Assembly (NCBI RefSeq): GCF_902726545.1
Contig: NZ_CACVAD010000024.1
Location: forward strand, 1 to 64,000
Direction of reading: 5' to 3'
Origin: Yersinia artesiana
GTDB lineage: Bacteria; Pseudomonadota; Gammaproteobacteria; Enterobacterales; Enterobacteriaceae
DNA length: 64,000 bases
Every line of letters starts with the position of its first letter. Positions within the stretch are counted from its first letter, which is position 1. The position numbers and the translations under genes are program-made. Below, piece after piece: positions 29,764-39,535 of the stretch. The notes under the pieces are model-generated. The model had not been told where the DNA came from. It saw only the letters and a list, made by a program, of their open reading frames with translations, and searched no databases.

Positions 29764-30300
29764 ATGAAACACACTGTAGAAGTCATGATTTCCGAGCAGG
29801 AAGTCAAAACCCGAATTGCCGAATTAGGCCGCCAAATCTCCGAACATTACCGCGACAGCGGCAGTGAAATGGTGCTGGTCGGGTTGCTCCGTGGCTCATT
29901 TATGTTTATGGCTGATTTGTGCCGCGCCATTGATGTTTCCCATGAAGTCGATTTTATGACCGCCTCCAGCTACGGCAATGGCATGAGCACCACCCGCGAT
30001 GTAAAAATCCTCAAAGACTTGGATGAAGATATCCGTGGCAAAGATGTGCTGATTGTCGAAGATATCATCGACTCAGGTAATACCTTAAGTAAAGTGCGTG
30101 AAATTCTGCAACTGCGTGGCCCGAAATCATTAGCTATCTGTACGTTGCTGGATAAACCCGAGCGCCGCGAAGTACAGGTGCCTGTCGAGTGGGTCGGCTT
30201 CACTATTCCGGATGAATTCGTGGTGGGCTACGGTATTGATTATGCTCAGCGTTATCGGCATTTACCCTATGTCGGTAAAGTTGTCATGTTTGACGAGTGA
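29764..30300 (+). CDS. hpt: Hypoxanthine phosphoribosyltransferase
   Basis: Purine salvage enzyme converting hypoxanthine (and guanine less well) plus PRPP to the nucleotide. The 178-residue product has the PRPP loop [14 protein letters not shown] and the flexible-loop segment [11 protein letters not shown]. It matches E. coli Hpt in length. In E. coli gcd lies between cueO and hpt; here there is none, only 114 bases. It converges on can. Confidence 0.96.
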   Translation: MKHTVEVMISEQEVKTRIAELGRQISEHYRDSGSEMVLVGLLRGSFMFMADLCRAIDVSHEVDFMTASSYGNGMSTTRDVKILKDLDEDIRGKDVLIVEDIIDSGNTLSKVREILQLRGPKSLAICTLLDKPERREVQVPVEWVGFTIPDEFVVGYGIDYAQRYRHLPYVGKVVMFDE

Positions 30301-30348
30301 TCGGCGACTGCGTGTGGGCATTTTAGGTTGATTGAGTCGCGTGGTTGA

Positions 30349-30380
30349 TGGGAGAGGGCGCGTTTGAACGTACCCTCCCA
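30349..30380. terminator. Imperfect hairpin between hpt and can
   Basis: TGGGAGAGGG and TACCCTCCCA pair imperfectly around a 12-base loop. It lies between two convergent genes and probably serves both, but T tracts are weak. Confidence 0.45.
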
Positions 30381-30391
30381 TAACCGCTAAC

Positions 30392-31057
30392 TTAGTCTTC
30401 TTTAGGGTCTTTAGGCAATAACTCAGCCATAGCTTTTCGGTACACTTGTTCAAGTGCTTCCATGCTGGTAGCGGATACTTCTAAATCCGTCAGCAGGCCG
30501 TCTTCAATACCATAGACCCAGCCGTGAATCATCGCTTTCTGTCCGCGTTTCCAGGCGGAGCGCACAATAGTCGAATGGCCTAAGTTATACACTTGTTCCA
30601 CTACGTTGAGTTTGCATAACATATTGCTACGTTCTTCCGCGGGCAACCGGCCCAGCAGTGAACTGTGTTTAAACCAAAGATCGCGGATATGCAGTAGCCA
30701 GTTATCAATCAGCCCTAATTCGAGGTCTTTCTTGGTTGCAGCTTCAACACCGCCACAGCCCAGGTGACCACAGATAATGATATGCTCGACCTGTAAAACG
30801 TCGATGGCGTATTGCACTACTGACAGGCAGTTTAGATCGGTATGGATAACCAGGTTAGCAACATTACGGTGAACAAATAATTCACCTGCTTTCAGACCAG
30901 TCAATTCTTCTGCCGGGACGCGGCTATCTGAACAGCCAATCCACAGGAAGCGTGGTTTCTGGGCTAGCGCCAGGTGCTCAAAAAAACCGGGGTCATCTTT
31001 ACTGATAGCATTTGACCAAGTCCGGTTGTTCGCGATGAGCTTTTCTATTTCTTTCAT
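30392..31057 (-). CDS. can: Beta-carbonic anhydrase
   Basis: Interconverts CO2 and bicarbonate, supplying bicarbonate for carboxylations in air. The 221-residue product has the beta-class zinc ligands: C and D in [10 protein letters not shown], then H and C in CGHLGCGG. The start at 31057 ([11 protein letters not shown]) matches the E. coli Can N-terminus; the frame extends 17 codons upstream without family support. It is divergent from yadG. Confidence 0.96.
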   Translation of the reverse strand: MKEIEKLIANNRTWSNAISKDDPGFFEHLALAQKPRFLWIGCSDSRVPAEELTGLKAGELFVHRNVANLVIHTDLNCLSVVQYAIDVLQVEHIIICGHLGCGGVEAATKKDLELGLIDNWLLHIRDLWFKHSSLLGRLPAEERSNMLCKLNVVEQVYNLGHSTIVRSAWKRGQKAMIHGWVYGIEDGLLTDLEVSATSMEALEQVYRKAMAELLPKDPKED

Positions 31058-31291
31058 AAATGTAAATAGCCTGTAATGAACGGATTGCGATAGGATAATA
31101 TACGACAAGGATCACGATTTTAAAATCGGAACAGTGACTTTGTTGTTGGTACAATTTTTGTCTGCGCAACATCTTCTCTGTATCTAACTGTTTCCCTTTG
31201 TTCCCGTAACTTGCCCTGACAGGGAGGGTTAAGCAAGTTACGGACATGCTGTAACCGCTGGGAACTCATAGAATAAGGTTCTTTTTTACTT

Positions 31292-32218
31292 ATGACATAT
31301 GCACTGGAAATAACGCAGCTGACTAAAACCTATGCAGGTGGCGTTCAGGCTCTGCGTGGCATTGATCTGCACGTAGAGGCAGGCGATTTTTATGCGCTGC
31401 TTGGACCTAATGGGGCGGGTAAATCCACCACCATCGGCATTATCAGCTCATTGGTGAACAAAACCTCTGGCAAGGTGACGGTCTTTGGTTACGACATTGA
31501 CCAAGATATCGTAAATGCCAAACGCCAACTCGGGCTGGTACCACAAGAATTCAACTTTAACCCGTTTGAAACAGTATTACAGATTGTGATTACTCAGGCG
31601 GGTTATTACGGCGTCACGCGGCGAGAAGCCATGCAGCGAGCTGAAAAATATCTCAGCCAATTAGATTTATGGAGTAAACGTGATGAGCGCGCGATTCGTC
31701 TCTCCGGCGGCATGAAGCGCCGCTTGATGATTGCCCGCGCGCTGATGCATGAGCCAAAATTGCTGATTCTGGATGAGCCGACCGCAGGGGTAGACATTGA
31801 GTTGCGTCGCTCTATGTGGGGGTTCCTTAAAGAGCTAAATGCGCAGGGAACCACCATCATTCTGACGACTCACTATCTGGAAGAGGCTGAAATGCTGTGC
31901 CGTAATATCGGCATTATTCAGAATGGCGAGCTGGTGGAAAATACCACCATGAAACAGCTACTTGGCAAACTTGAGTCAGAAACCTTTATTTTTGATTTGG
32001 CGATGAAAAGCCCGCTGCCGAAGCTGGAAGGGTATGGCTATCGTCTAACAGATACCTCAACGTTGGAAGTTGATGTTAAACGTGAACAAGGCTTGAATGG
32101 TCTGTTTAGCCAACTGAACGCACAGGGAATTCAGGTACAAAGTATGCGTAACAAGGCTAACCGCCTGGAAGAGTTATTTGTCACCTTGGTTAACGGCAAC
32201 GGGGGAGAAAAAGCATGA
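31292..32218 (+). CDS. yadG: ABC transporter ATP-binding protein YadG
   Basis: A 308-residue ABC-2-type ATPase that powers the membrane partner YadH. Walker A is GPNGAGKSTT, the signature is LSGGMKRRL, and Walker B is LLILDEPTAG, followed by the H-loop TTHYLEE. The substrate is not established. Its stop overlaps the yadH start in an ATGA, so the two are translationally coupled. Confidence 0.95.
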   Translation: MTYALEITQLTKTYAGGVQALRGIDLHVEAGDFYALLGPNGAGKSTTIGIISSLVNKTSGKVTVFGYDIDQDIVNAKRQLGLVPQEFNFNPFETVLQIVITQAGYYGVTRREAMQRAEKYLSQLDLWSKRDERAIRLSGGMKRRLMIARALMHEPKLLILDEPTAGVDIELRRSMWGFLKELNAQGTTIILTTHYLEEAEMLCRNIGIIQNGELVENTTMKQLLGKLESETFIFDLAMKSPLPKLEGYGYRLTDTSTLEVDVKREQGLNGLFSQLNAQGIQVQSMRNKANRLEELFVTLVNGNGGEKA

Positions 32219-32985
32219 CCCGCCTGTATTGGGTAGCACTGCAGAGTATTTGGATCAAAGAGATCACCCGTTTTGCTCGCATCTGGATCCAAACGCTGGT
32301 GCCGCCGGTGATTACTATGTCGCTCTATTTCGTTATTTTCGGCAACCTGATTGGTTCCCGAATTGGTGATATGGGGGGCTTTGATTATATGCAGTTTATT
32401 GTTCCTGGTCTGATAATGATGGCGGTGATAACAAACTCCTATGCCAACGTCGCAGCCTCATTTTTTGGCGCAAAATTCCAGCGCAGCATTGAAGAATTGC
32501 TGGTCGCACCGGTTCCCACTCATATCGTGATTGTGGGTTATGTTGGTGGTGGGGTGGCGCGTGGGATTTGTGTCGGTATCCTGGTGACCATTGTTTCGCT
32601 GTTCTTTGTGCCGCTGCATGTCCACTCCTGGTCAATGATTGCACTGACATTAATGCTGACGGCGATTCTGTTTTCGCTTGGCGGATTGTTGAATGCCGTG
32701 TTCGCCAAAACATTTGATGATATCAGTCTGGTGCCGACCTTTGTGTTAACACCTCTGACGTATCTGGGCGGAGTATTTTACTCATTAGCCTTGCTGCCAC
32801 CGTTCTGGCAAGCGGTATCAAAACTGAACCCTATCGTGTACATGATCAGTGGTTTCCGTTACGGATTCCTCGGAATTACTGATGTACCACTGGTGTATAC
32901 CATTGGCGTCTTGGTGGTGTTTATCGCGGTATTTTATGCCTGGGCTTGGTATTTGATCGAGCGTGGTCGCGGCCTACGCACCTAA
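32215..32985 (+). CDS. yadH: ABC-2 type permease YadH
   Basis: A 256-residue inner-membrane permease with six hydrophobic segments and the ABC-2 pattern. It shares FGNLIGSRIGDMGGFDYMQF and LTPLTYLGGVFYS with E. coli YadH. It overlaps yadG by 4 bases. The first ERIC copy below begins within its stop codon. The substrate is unknown. Confidence 0.94.
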   Translation: MTRLYWVALQSIWIKEITRFARIWIQTLVPPVITMSLYFVIFGNLIGSRIGDMGGFDYMQFIVPGLIMMAVITNSYANVAASFFGAKFQRSIEELLVAPVPTHIVIVGYVGGGVARGICVGILVTIVSLFFVPLHVHSWSMIALTLMLTAILFSLGGLLNAVFAKTFDDISLVPTFVLTPLTYLGGVFYSLALLPPFWQAVSKLNPIVYMISGFRYGFLGITDVPLVYTIGVLVVFIAVFYAWAWYLIERGRGLRT

Positions 32986-33110
32986 TCCCCTGCGGCCTTG
33001 GCGTTACAGCGGTGTTGGCTGCGTCCACTTACCCGAATCACTTACTAATGTAAGCTCATCGGGATGCGTTGACTTGCCGCCTGGCTGTAACGCCAATGAC
33101 TTTGGGGATA
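32984..33110. repeat. Full-length ERIC element at the yadH stop codon
   Basis: A 127-base element bounded by AATCCCC and GGGGATA. The arms are CTTGGCGTTACAGC and GCTGTAACGCCAATGACTTTG. The central palindrome is CCGAATCACTTAC followed by GTAAGCTCATCGGG. Its length equals the canonical ERIC size. It begins inside the yadH TAA. Confidence 0.85.
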
Positions 33111-33174
33111 TCCTTCGGCCTTGGCGCTACAGCGGTGTTGGCTACTTCATCTCTGTAACGCCAATGACTTTGGG
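33109..33174. repeat. Short ERIC derivative in tandem with the previous copy
   Basis: A 66-base copy that keeps both terminal arms (CTTGGCGCTACAGCGGTGTTGG and CTGTAACGCCAATGACTTTG in this order, given in part) but lacks the whole central palindrome. It abuts the full element, so the two form a tandem pair after yadH. The remaining bases up to 33337 hold only the promoter region of the next gene. Confidence 0.8.
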
Positions 33175-33337
33175 CCGAACTTTAGGTATTACTGGTAAAT
33201 CATTAGTTAGTTAATTGTTGTTAATGCTGGAATTTAATCGTAATAAATAATGTTCCCGTCTAATATCGTCTTTCTCAACTTCAAGTGTCTCGTGCTATGC
33301 TGGCGCACCAGATTTTACCTTTTCAATTCAGCGCCGA

Positions 33338-34666
33338 ATGCGCATAAGTAGAACGATAATGTGGCATAAAAACAGAATAGCTATTGGGATGCTACTCGGT
33401 ATTGTCATGTCGGTAGTGATGCCGGCAACCCACGCAGATCTCCTGCCAGATGAGGTAGCCCTCACTCCTAAATATATGGTGACAGATCGTGACAGCGAAA
33501 TATATTCGCTGGTAGGTGAGCAAGTCATTCCTGTCGGTGAGGTTAAAGAAGATCAGCTTATTCAGGTTTTGCCCGCAGCGGCAGAATACTATGAGTTTAA
33601 ATTTGGTAACGGTATCGGCTTTATTGATAAAGACGATTTACGTGATATCAATAAGGCGCGAAAAAACAACGATATATTGGGGGATTTAAATAAGCCTCTA
33701 CCAAACCAAAACATTATTATTAAGCGCGAAACGCCGGTTTATCTGGCGGCAGATGTCGACAGCGAACAATTTGCTACCTTGGTCGAAAATTTGCGCTACC
33801 CGATTGTGGGTAAGTTGAAAGACAGGCTCAGTAATACCTGGTATCAGGTTAATATTGGCGATCGTTTGGGCTATGTCAGCAGTGTTGATGCTGAAATAGA
33901 TAACGGCATTCCTATCCTGACTTATCACCATATGTTGAAAAATGAGGAAAATAAACGTTTCCTGAACACATCAACGACAACCTCTGATGCCGCGTTTAGT
34001 AACCAGATGACCTATCTCAAGCAGACAGGCTATGACACGATTTCTCTCTATCAGCTTGAAGGTTATCTCAATAACAAGATTAATCTGCCAGGGAAAGTCG
34101 TGGTGCTGACATTTGATGATGGTCTTAAATCAGTCCATCGCTATGCTTACCCGATTCTAAAAGAAAATGGTTTTCGGGCTACCGCTTTTATTATTTCATC
34201 ACGTATAAAACGTCACCCACAGAAATGGAATCCTGACTCATTACAGTTTATGAGTATTGCTGAATTGAAAGAGATTCAGGATGTATTTGATATTCAATCT
34301 CATACGCACTTTTTGCACCGGACGGACAATAAACGTAATCCAATCTTATTGAGCCGTTCTTATCACAATATTGTTTTTGATTTTGAGCACTCACGCCGCG
34401 CATTATCGCAGTTTAATCCGCACGTGGTTTTTTTGTCATATCCGTTCGGTGGTTTTAATCAAACGGCGATTGATGCTGCTAAAAATGCCGGTTTCCATTT
34501 GGCGGTAACGACGATGCAGGGCAAGGTTAAACCCGGTGATAATCCGTATACCCTCAAACGGCTTTATATTCTGCGCACGGATTCAATTCCGACTATGGCC
34601 GAGCGTATTGCCAATGAACCCGGCCAGCCAGCTGCCCCTGCCCCTGCGGTGATGGAGTCGGATTAA
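33338..34666 (+). CDS. yadE: Exported polysaccharide deacetylase, YadE-like
   Basis: A 442-residue exported protein with a signal peptide ending near residue 34 (THA), an N-terminal SH3-like region of about 170 residues, and a C-terminal NodB-type polysaccharide deacetylase domain. Motifs are ILTYHHM, the metal-binding LTFDDG, the histidine motif QSHTH, and LSYPFGGFN. Position and domain order match E. coli YadE, though the N-terminal half is divergent. Substrate unknown; N-acetylated glycans are the family norm. A later ATG at 33359 is a possible start. Confidence 0.82.
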   Translation: MRISRTIMWHKNRIAIGMLLGIVMSVVMPATHADLLPDEVALTPKYMVTDRDSEIYSLVGEQVIPVGEVKEDQLIQVLPAAAEYYEFKFGNGIGFIDKDDLRDINKARKNNDILGDLNKPLPNQNIIIKRETPVYLAADVDSEQFATLVENLRYPIVGKLKDRLSNTWYQVNIGDRLGYVSSVDAEIDNGIPILTYHHMLKNEENKRFLNTSTTTSDAAFSNQMTYLKQTGYDTISLYQLEGYLNNKINLPGKVVVLTFDDGLKSVHRYAYPILKENGFRATAFIISSRIKRHPQKWNPDSLQFMSIAELKEIQDVFDIQSHTHFLHRTDNKRNPILLSRSYHNIVFDFEHSRRALSQFNPHVVFLSYPFGGFNQTAIDAAKNAGFHLAVTTMQGKVKPGDNPYTLKRLYILRTDSIPTMAERIANEPGQPAAPAPAVMESD

Positions 34667-34696
34667 CAACCCGATGGTATGAAGAGGGTATGAAAG

Positions 34697-34725
34697 ATGG
34701 TGCTCTGGTAAGGCACCATTTTTTA
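34697..34725 (+). terminator. Terminator of the deacetylase gene
   Basis: ATGGTGC and GCACCAT form a 7-base-pair stem with a 9-base loop followed by a run of T, 30 bases after the stop codon. Confidence 0.8.
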
Positions 34726-34789
34726 TCTTGAAAGATCAAGAATACAGATGAGAAAACGTGGCTAACCTGAGCCTTCAGTAAGAAGGATA

Positions 34790-34989
34790 TTACCCAAAGT
34801 AATTGGAGTCGCAGGTAGGCAGCAAGTAAACGCATCCCGATGAGCTGACTGAAGTCAGTGATTCGGGTGACAAATCGGTCAGGAACCGATTTGAACGCTG
34901 CTTGCAGCGGCCTCGCAGAGGCGAGGCCCATGGACGGGCCGAGTAACGAACGTAGCTAACACCCCTGCGGCTTCAAGTACAAAGGGTAA
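34790..34989. repeat. ERIC element with an internal insertion, next to the panD stop
   Basis: A 200-base element bounded by TTACCC and GGGTAA. It has the ERIC arms and the core CCCGATGAGCTGACTGAAGTC followed by AGTGATTCGGG (split here). About 73 extra bases (around 34870-34950) carry their own inverted repeats: AATCGGT/ACCGATT, CGCTGC/GCAGCG and GCCTCGC/GCGAGGC. The element ends exactly one base before the panD stop codon on the minus strand. Confidence 0.82.
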
Positions 34990-35370
34990 TTAAGCGACCT
35001 GAACGGGGACGGCTTTAGCCTTGCGTTGCAGCTGATTCTCACCTTCAAAATACGCCACTTTAGGGTGGTGCAGGCGGGCATCAGCATCAGACATCTGGAC
35101 ATAAGAACAGATGATCAATTTATCACCCACACAGGCACAGCGTGCAGCCGCACCATTCACCGAGATAATCCGCGAACCGCGTTCAGCGGCAATAGCATAA
35201 GTTGAAAAACGCTGACCATTATCAACGTTATAAATATCAATGGCTTCGTATTCCAAAATCCCAGCGGCTTCCAGAAAATCCTGATCAATCGCGCAGGAAC
35301 CTTCATAGTGCAAATCAGCTTGAGTGACTTTCACCCGGTGCAGTTTGCCTTGCAACATAGTGCGTATCAT
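34990..35370 (-). CDS. panD: Aspartate 1-decarboxylase proenzyme
   Basis: Makes beta-alanine from aspartate for pantothenate and CoA. The 126-residue proenzyme equals E. coli PanD and is cleaved between G24 and S25 (YEGSCAID), which turns Ser25 into the pyruvoyl group. It lies downstream of panC on the same strand after 157 bases. Confidence 0.97.
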
Positions 35371-35527
35371 AACTCTTACCTTTGACCCCGGTTATTGCCC
35401 AGAATAAGTCTGGCACCCCATCCCATCATCGACCGATTTAGGGAGAAGTGCCCAGTTTTGCTGATTTTATATCGCTTGTCTATGGCTGACTTTATATGCT
35501 CGTTTCGCCATAATTTGCTATTTTAAA

Positions 35528-36382
35528 TTAACTATGCAAATCAACCTGTTGATTATCAATCAGGCGTGCTTTACCCAGCCAGGCAGCCATGAGAATGACC
35601 GCCTGTTTGCTGTCAACCGTCAGCGGCTGCAAGGTCTGAGCATCGCGGATAAACAGTTCATCTGGGGTAAAGCCAGCATTACGCAATTGCTCTGCGGTGT
35701 CAGCCAGTAAATCATCAATCTGCCGTTCGCCCAAGGCGAGTTTCTCAGCCAACGTCTGCATTATCTTATAAAGCTGTGGTGCGATTTTACGTTCTTCAGC
35801 GCTCAGATAGCCGTTGCGAGAGCTGAGTGCCAGGCCATCTTTGGCTCGCACAATGGGCACGCCGACAATATTGATGTCATAGCCCATATCCGCCACCATT
35901 TTGCGGATCAGCGCCAGTTGTTGGTAATCTTTTTCGCCAAAACAGGCTACATCCGGTTGAACCAGATTGAACAACTTGCTGACGATAGTCGATACGCCAC
36001 GGAAATGGCCGGGGCGGCTGGCACCTTCCAAAATAGTCGATAGGGCAGGGACGTCAACATAGGTCTGACTTTCTAAGCCTGCCGGGTAAACATCAGCCGC
36101 TGCAGGTGCAAACACTAAATCTACACCACGGCGGGTGAGCTTCTCGCAATCTTCCTGCAACGTGCGCGGGTAGCGGGCTAAATCATCTGGGCGTTCGAAT
36201 TGTAGCGGGTTGACAAAAATACTCACGACAACAACATCGGCGCGAGTTTTGGCATCTTCCACCAATGTCATATGCCCTTCATGCAGGTTGCCCATTGTGG
36301 GTACCAGTGCGACTCGCTTACCCTCTTGACGCCAACGGCGGATTTGCTGGCGCAGCAGTGGCAGGGTTTCAATAATCAGCAT
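35528..36382 (-). CDS. panC: Pantothenate synthetase
   Basis: Joins pantoate and beta-alanine with ATP to give pantothenate. The 284-residue product has the nucleotidyl-transferase motifs [29 protein letters not shown] and [10 protein letters not shown], and SSRNGYLS. The ATG at 36382 has GGAG 6 bases upstream and gives the E. coli N-terminus [11 protein letters not shown]. The longer frame runs into an ERIC element. Confidence 0.97.
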   Translation of the reverse strand: MLIIETLPLLRQQIRRWRQEGKRVALVPTMGNLHEGHMTLVEDAKTRADVVVVSIFVNPLQFERPDDLARYPRTLQEDCEKLTRRGVDLVFAPAAADVYPAGLESQTYVDVPALSTILEGASRPGHFRGVSTIVSKLFNLVQPDVACFGEKDYQQLALIRKMVADMGYDINIVGVPIVRAKDGLALSSRNGYLSAEERKIAPQLYKIMQTLAEKLALGERQIDDLLADTAEQLRNAGFTPDELFIRDAQTLQPLTVDSKQAVILMAAWLGKARLIDNQQVDLHS

Positions 36383-36393
36383 TCTTTTCTCCG

Positions 36394-36519
36394 TATACCC
36401 GTCATCTTTCAAACTGCAGGTGTGTTAGCTGCTCTCATCACCTGAATCACTGACTTGTGTCAGCTCATCGGGATGATTTCGCTTGCCGCCTTCCTGCATC
36501 TTGAAATCTATTGGGTATA
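36394..36519. repeat. ERIC element in the panB-panC spacer
   Basis: A 126-base element bounded by TATACCC and GGGTATA, with the core CCTGAATCACTGACTTG and GTCAGCTCATCGGG. It fills almost the whole 172-base panB-panC gap. Its last base lies next to the GGAG ribosome binding site of panC. Confidence 0.88.
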
Positions 36520-36554
36520 AATGGGATGTAATAGCAGTGTATTATCAACAAAAC

Positions 36555-37352
36555 TTATTGAAAAGTATGTTCTTCAGCGGGATAAGCTCCGCTCTCAACC
36601 TCTTGAATATACAGCTTAATGGCAGCACGAATATCGCCCGCACTTTGCGCCAGGAAGTTTTTGCTGAATTTCGGTGTATGACCCCCGGTGATGCCCAAGG
36701 CATCATGCATGACCAGAATCTGCCCATCGGTAACATTTCCCGCGCCAATACCAATCACCGGGATAGCTAATGCTTCAGTGACGCGCTGTGCCAGCTCCAC
36801 CGGGACACATTCCAGTACCAGCAATTGCGCACCAGCATTTTCAAGCGCCAGAGCATCTTTCAACAGTTGGTTAGCTGCCACTTCTTCGCGGCCCTGTACT
36901 TTGTAGCCGCCGAAAATATTGACTGATTGTGGCGTTAACCCCAAATGCCCACATACCGGCACTGCGCGTTCTGCCAGCATACTGACGGTATCGCACAACC
37001 AACTGCCCCCTTCCAATTTGACCATATTGGCTCCGGCACGCATCAACTCGGCAGCATTAGCAAATGTTTGCTCAGGTGTGGCGTAACTCATAAACGGCAT
37101 ATCTGCCAATAACAGACAATGAGGCGCACCACGGCGTACTGCTCGGGTGTGATAAGCCACATCCGCAGTTGTGACCGGTAGGGTAGAGTCGAAGCCTTGT
37201 AATGTCATACCGAGCGAATCACCCACCAGCAAAACCTCAATTCCCTGTTCGGCAAAGAGCTGAGCAAAGCTGGCATCATAGGCAGTCAGTGTGGCGAACT
37301 TACGCTTTTCGAGTTTCCATTGACGCAAGTGGCTCATGGTGGTGGCTTTCAT
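36555..37352 (-). CDS. panB: 3-methyl-2-oxobutanoate hydroxymethyltransferase
   Basis: First committed step of pantothenate synthesis: ketopantoate from 2-oxoisovalerate and methylene-tetrahydrofolate. The 265-residue TIM-barrel protein has [33 protein letters not shown] and IGIGAG, all typical of PanB. I choose the ATG at 37352 with AGGAG upstream over the adjoining GTG. It is upstream of panC with an ERIC element between. Confidence 0.97.
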   Translation of the reverse strand: MKATTMSHLRQWKLEKRKFATLTAYDASFAQLFAEQGIEVLLVGDSLGMTLQGFDSTLPVTTADVAYHTRAVRRGAPHCLLLADMPFMSYATPEQTFANAAELMRAGANMVKLEGGSWLCDTVSMLAERAVPVCGHLGLTPQSVNIFGGYKVQGREEVAANQLLKDALALENAGAQLLVLECVPVELAQRVTEALAIPVIGIGAGNVTDGQILVMHDALGITGGHTPKFSKNFLAQSAGDIRAAIKLYIQEVESGAYPAEEHTFQ

Positions 37353-37428
37353 CACTCTTTCTCCTGAGACGGTAGGTTAAAATGGCGGGATATCAGATAG
37401 GTATATAGCGTGTTGGATTGTGGGTCAG

Positions 37429-37908
37429 TTACCAGGGCACCAGGCCATTTTTATCCACGAGCTTAAGGCGGTCTGACAGCAATTCGCCATCGGGGAAAAT
37501 AAGGTCAGGGGCGATATCAGCCAGGGGGTAGAGCATGAACTCCCGCTCTTTCAGGCCATAATGTGGCACGATCAGACGATCGGTTTTTATCACCTGATTG
37601 CCATACAGCATAATATCGAGATCCAGAGTCCGTGGCCCCCAACGCTGTTCTTTCCTGACGCGCCCCTGGTTGCGCTCAATAGCTTGGGTGCTATCCAACA
37701 GTTGTTCTGGAGGAAGGGCGGTATCTAACGCCACGACCGCATTAAGAAAATCCGGCTGATCCTGTGGCCCTAACGGCTTAGTGCGATAAAACGGCGAACA
37801 GGCCACCAACCGGGTGCGCGGCAGATGCTCCAGCGCTTCCAGTGCGGTTTTGACCTGTTGTAGTGGCATGGACTGATTACTGCCTAGCGCAATATAGACC
37901 CGGATCAT
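37429..37908 (-). CDS. folK: 7,8-dihydro-6-hydroxymethylpterin pyrophosphokinase
   Basis: Folate pathway enzyme that activates hydroxymethyl-dihydropterin with ATP. The 159-residue product has the family motifs IALGSN, FLNAV and RWGPRTLDLDIMLYG. It lies 8 bases after pcnB on the same strand, as in E. coli, and 76 bases before panB. Confidence 0.97.
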   Translation of the reverse strand: MIRVYIALGSNQSMPLQQVKTALEALEHLPRTRLVACSPFYRTKPLGPQDQPDFLNAVVALDTALPPEQLLDSTQAIERNQGRVRKEQRWGPRTLDLDIMLYGNQVIKTDRLIVPHYGLKEREFMLYPLADIAPDLIFPDGELLSDRLKLVDKNGLVPW

Positions 37909-37916
37909 AGTGCGTA

Positions 37917-39473
37917 TTATGCCCCTTCTTTACGTGGTGCTGGCTTACGTGGGCGGCGAGGACGAGAGCGTCGCGGTGCCGGATCAGCCCCTAAAGTATT
38001 TAGCATATTTTTCTGTTGCAGCGGCGTTGCTTCCTGGAATTCTCCCCACCACTGCGCCAGGCGCTGTAGTTCATGGTTGTTTTCCACTTCTGCCCGCAAT
38101 ACGAGTAAATCGTAAGCCGCGCGGAACTTTGGATGCTCCATCAGCTTGTGCGCACGTTTACCCTGACGGCGTGACAGCCGCAATTGCAGCAGCCAGATAT
38201 CCCGCACCAATGAGGTAATGCGTTTTGGAATGGCCAGTGAACGGCACTCTTCATCCAGCACATCATTCATTGCCAGTGCGAAAGCATCGTAATAGGCCAG
38301 GCCGCTTTCTTGTGTCAGCTTCTGCGCATGTTCGATAAGCGGATACCAAAGCATAGCGGCAAATAGGAATGCCGGGTTGACGCGCTTATCATTATGCAAA
38401 CGATGGTCGGTATTTTTCAGCACCTGAACCAGAATACGTTCCATCGCTGAATCATGATGTTCGGTAAAATTACGGGCAATCAGCGGGAATAACGGCTGGA
38501 AAAGCTGATATTCACACAGTTTTAAATAGGTTTTATAGCCGTAGCCCGATTGCAGCAGTTTGAGTGATTCTTCAAACAGACGAGCGGGTGGGATCTCGCG
38601 CAGTAGTGAGGCCAGACGCGGGATCGGCTCTGCCGTTTCCGGGCTGATCGTCATATCCAGCTTGGCGGCAAAACGAACAGCGCGCAGCATCCGCACCGGA
38701 TCTTCACGATAGCGCGTTTCGGGATCGCCAATCAGGCGGATAATCCCTTCTTTCAGATCACGTAAGCCGCCGGTGTAATCGCGCAGTGCAAAATCAGAAA
38801 TGCCGTAATAGAGGCTATTAATGGTGAAATCGCGGCGTTGGGCGTCATCTTCAATCGTACCGAATATGTTGTCACGCAGCAGCATGCCATTTTGTGCCTG
38901 CTGAGAAGAATTTTTGTCACCGTCTTCTGCTTGTTGCTGTTCGTGGTGACCACGGAAAGTCGCGACTTCAATAATTTCCGGGCCGAACATCACATGGGCC
39001 AGACGGAAACGGCGACCCACCAGGCGGCAGTTGCGGAATAGTTTTCGCACTTGCTCAGGTGTGGCGCTGGTGGTGATATCAAAATCTTTCGGTTTTTTGC
39101 CCAGTAACAGGTCGCGGACACCGCCGCCGACCAAATAGGCTTCATAGCCGGATTTATTCAGGCGATAGAGAACCTTCAGCGCATTATCGCTGATATCTTT
39201 ACGAGAAATATTGTGCTGATCTCGCGGAATAATCGTCATCGCACTTTGTTGTGAAGAACGCTGCTGTGAAGCAGACACCGCATGATTCTTGCGGCCAGTA
39301 TTCGTTCTGGCAGGCCTTTTTTCTTTGCGGGCCACGTTATCTTCACCGGGCACTCTATCTTTACTGGCACTGCTATCACGAGCCGCATCATCACGGACAG
39401 CTTTGTTATCGCGAGCTGATTTATCATCGCGAATCAGTACCTTACGGCAGAAATTGGCTACTCGGGTAAAAAT
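37917..39473 (-). CDS. pcnB: Poly(A) polymerase I, probable ATT start codon
   Basis: Adds poly(A) tails that mark RNA for decay. The 518-residue product has the nucleotidyltransferase motif [20 protein letters not shown], the tRNA-nucleotidyltransferase-like body, and a basic C-terminal tail ([17 protein letters not shown]). No ATG or GTG precedes the conserved N-terminus. The frame upstream of the first usable GTG (39353) continues for 40 codons without a stop and reads [12 protein letters not shown], the start of E. coli PcnB, directly after an ATT at 39473. That ATT is preceded by GAGGTG at good spacing. E. coli pcnB is known to start with AUU. The N-terminal linker (about residues 18-75) is longer than in E. 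coli. Confidence 0.93.
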   Translation of the reverse strand: MFTRVANFCRKVLIRDDKSARDNKAVRDDAARDSSASKDRVPGEDNVARKEKRPARTNTGRKNHAVSASQQRSSQQSAMTIIPRDQHNISRKDISDNALKVLYRLNKSGYEAYLVGGGVRDLLLGKKPKDFDITTSATPEQVRKLFRNCRLVGRRFRLAHVMFGPEIIEVATFRGHHEQQQAEDGDKNSSQQAQNGMLLRDNIFGTIEDDAQRRDFTINSLYYGISDFALRDYTGGLRDLKEGIIRLIGDPETRYREDPVRMLRAVRFAAKLDMTISPETAEPIPRLASLLREIPPARLFEESLKLLQSGYGYKTYLKLCEYQLFQPLFPLIARNFTEHHDSAMERILVQVLKNTDHRLHNDKRVNPAFLFAAMLWYPLIEHAQKLTQESGLAYYDAFALAMNDVLDEECRSLAIPKRITSLVRDIWLLQLRLSRRQGKRAHKLMEHPKFRAAYDLLVLRAEVENNHELQRLAQWWGEFQEATPLQQKNMLNTLGADPAPRRSRPRRPRKPAPRKEGA

Positions 39474-39484
39474 GGTACACCTCG
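39474..39484 (-). promoter_or_regulatory. Shine-Dalgarno site that fixes the pcnB ATT start
   Basis: On the minus strand CGAGGTGTACC precedes the ATT codon, giving a strong GAGGTG four bases from the start. No other ribosome binding site of this strength lies near the alternative GTG starts downstream. Confidence 0.8.
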
Positions 39485-39535
39485 ATAGTGGCTAATAAAT
39501 TACAGAACAACAGAAAAACAGCGGCTAATCATAGC

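Noticed and set aside
32963-33214. 83-residue frame after yadH
   Set aside because: It is a translation of the ERIC repeats, not a gene.
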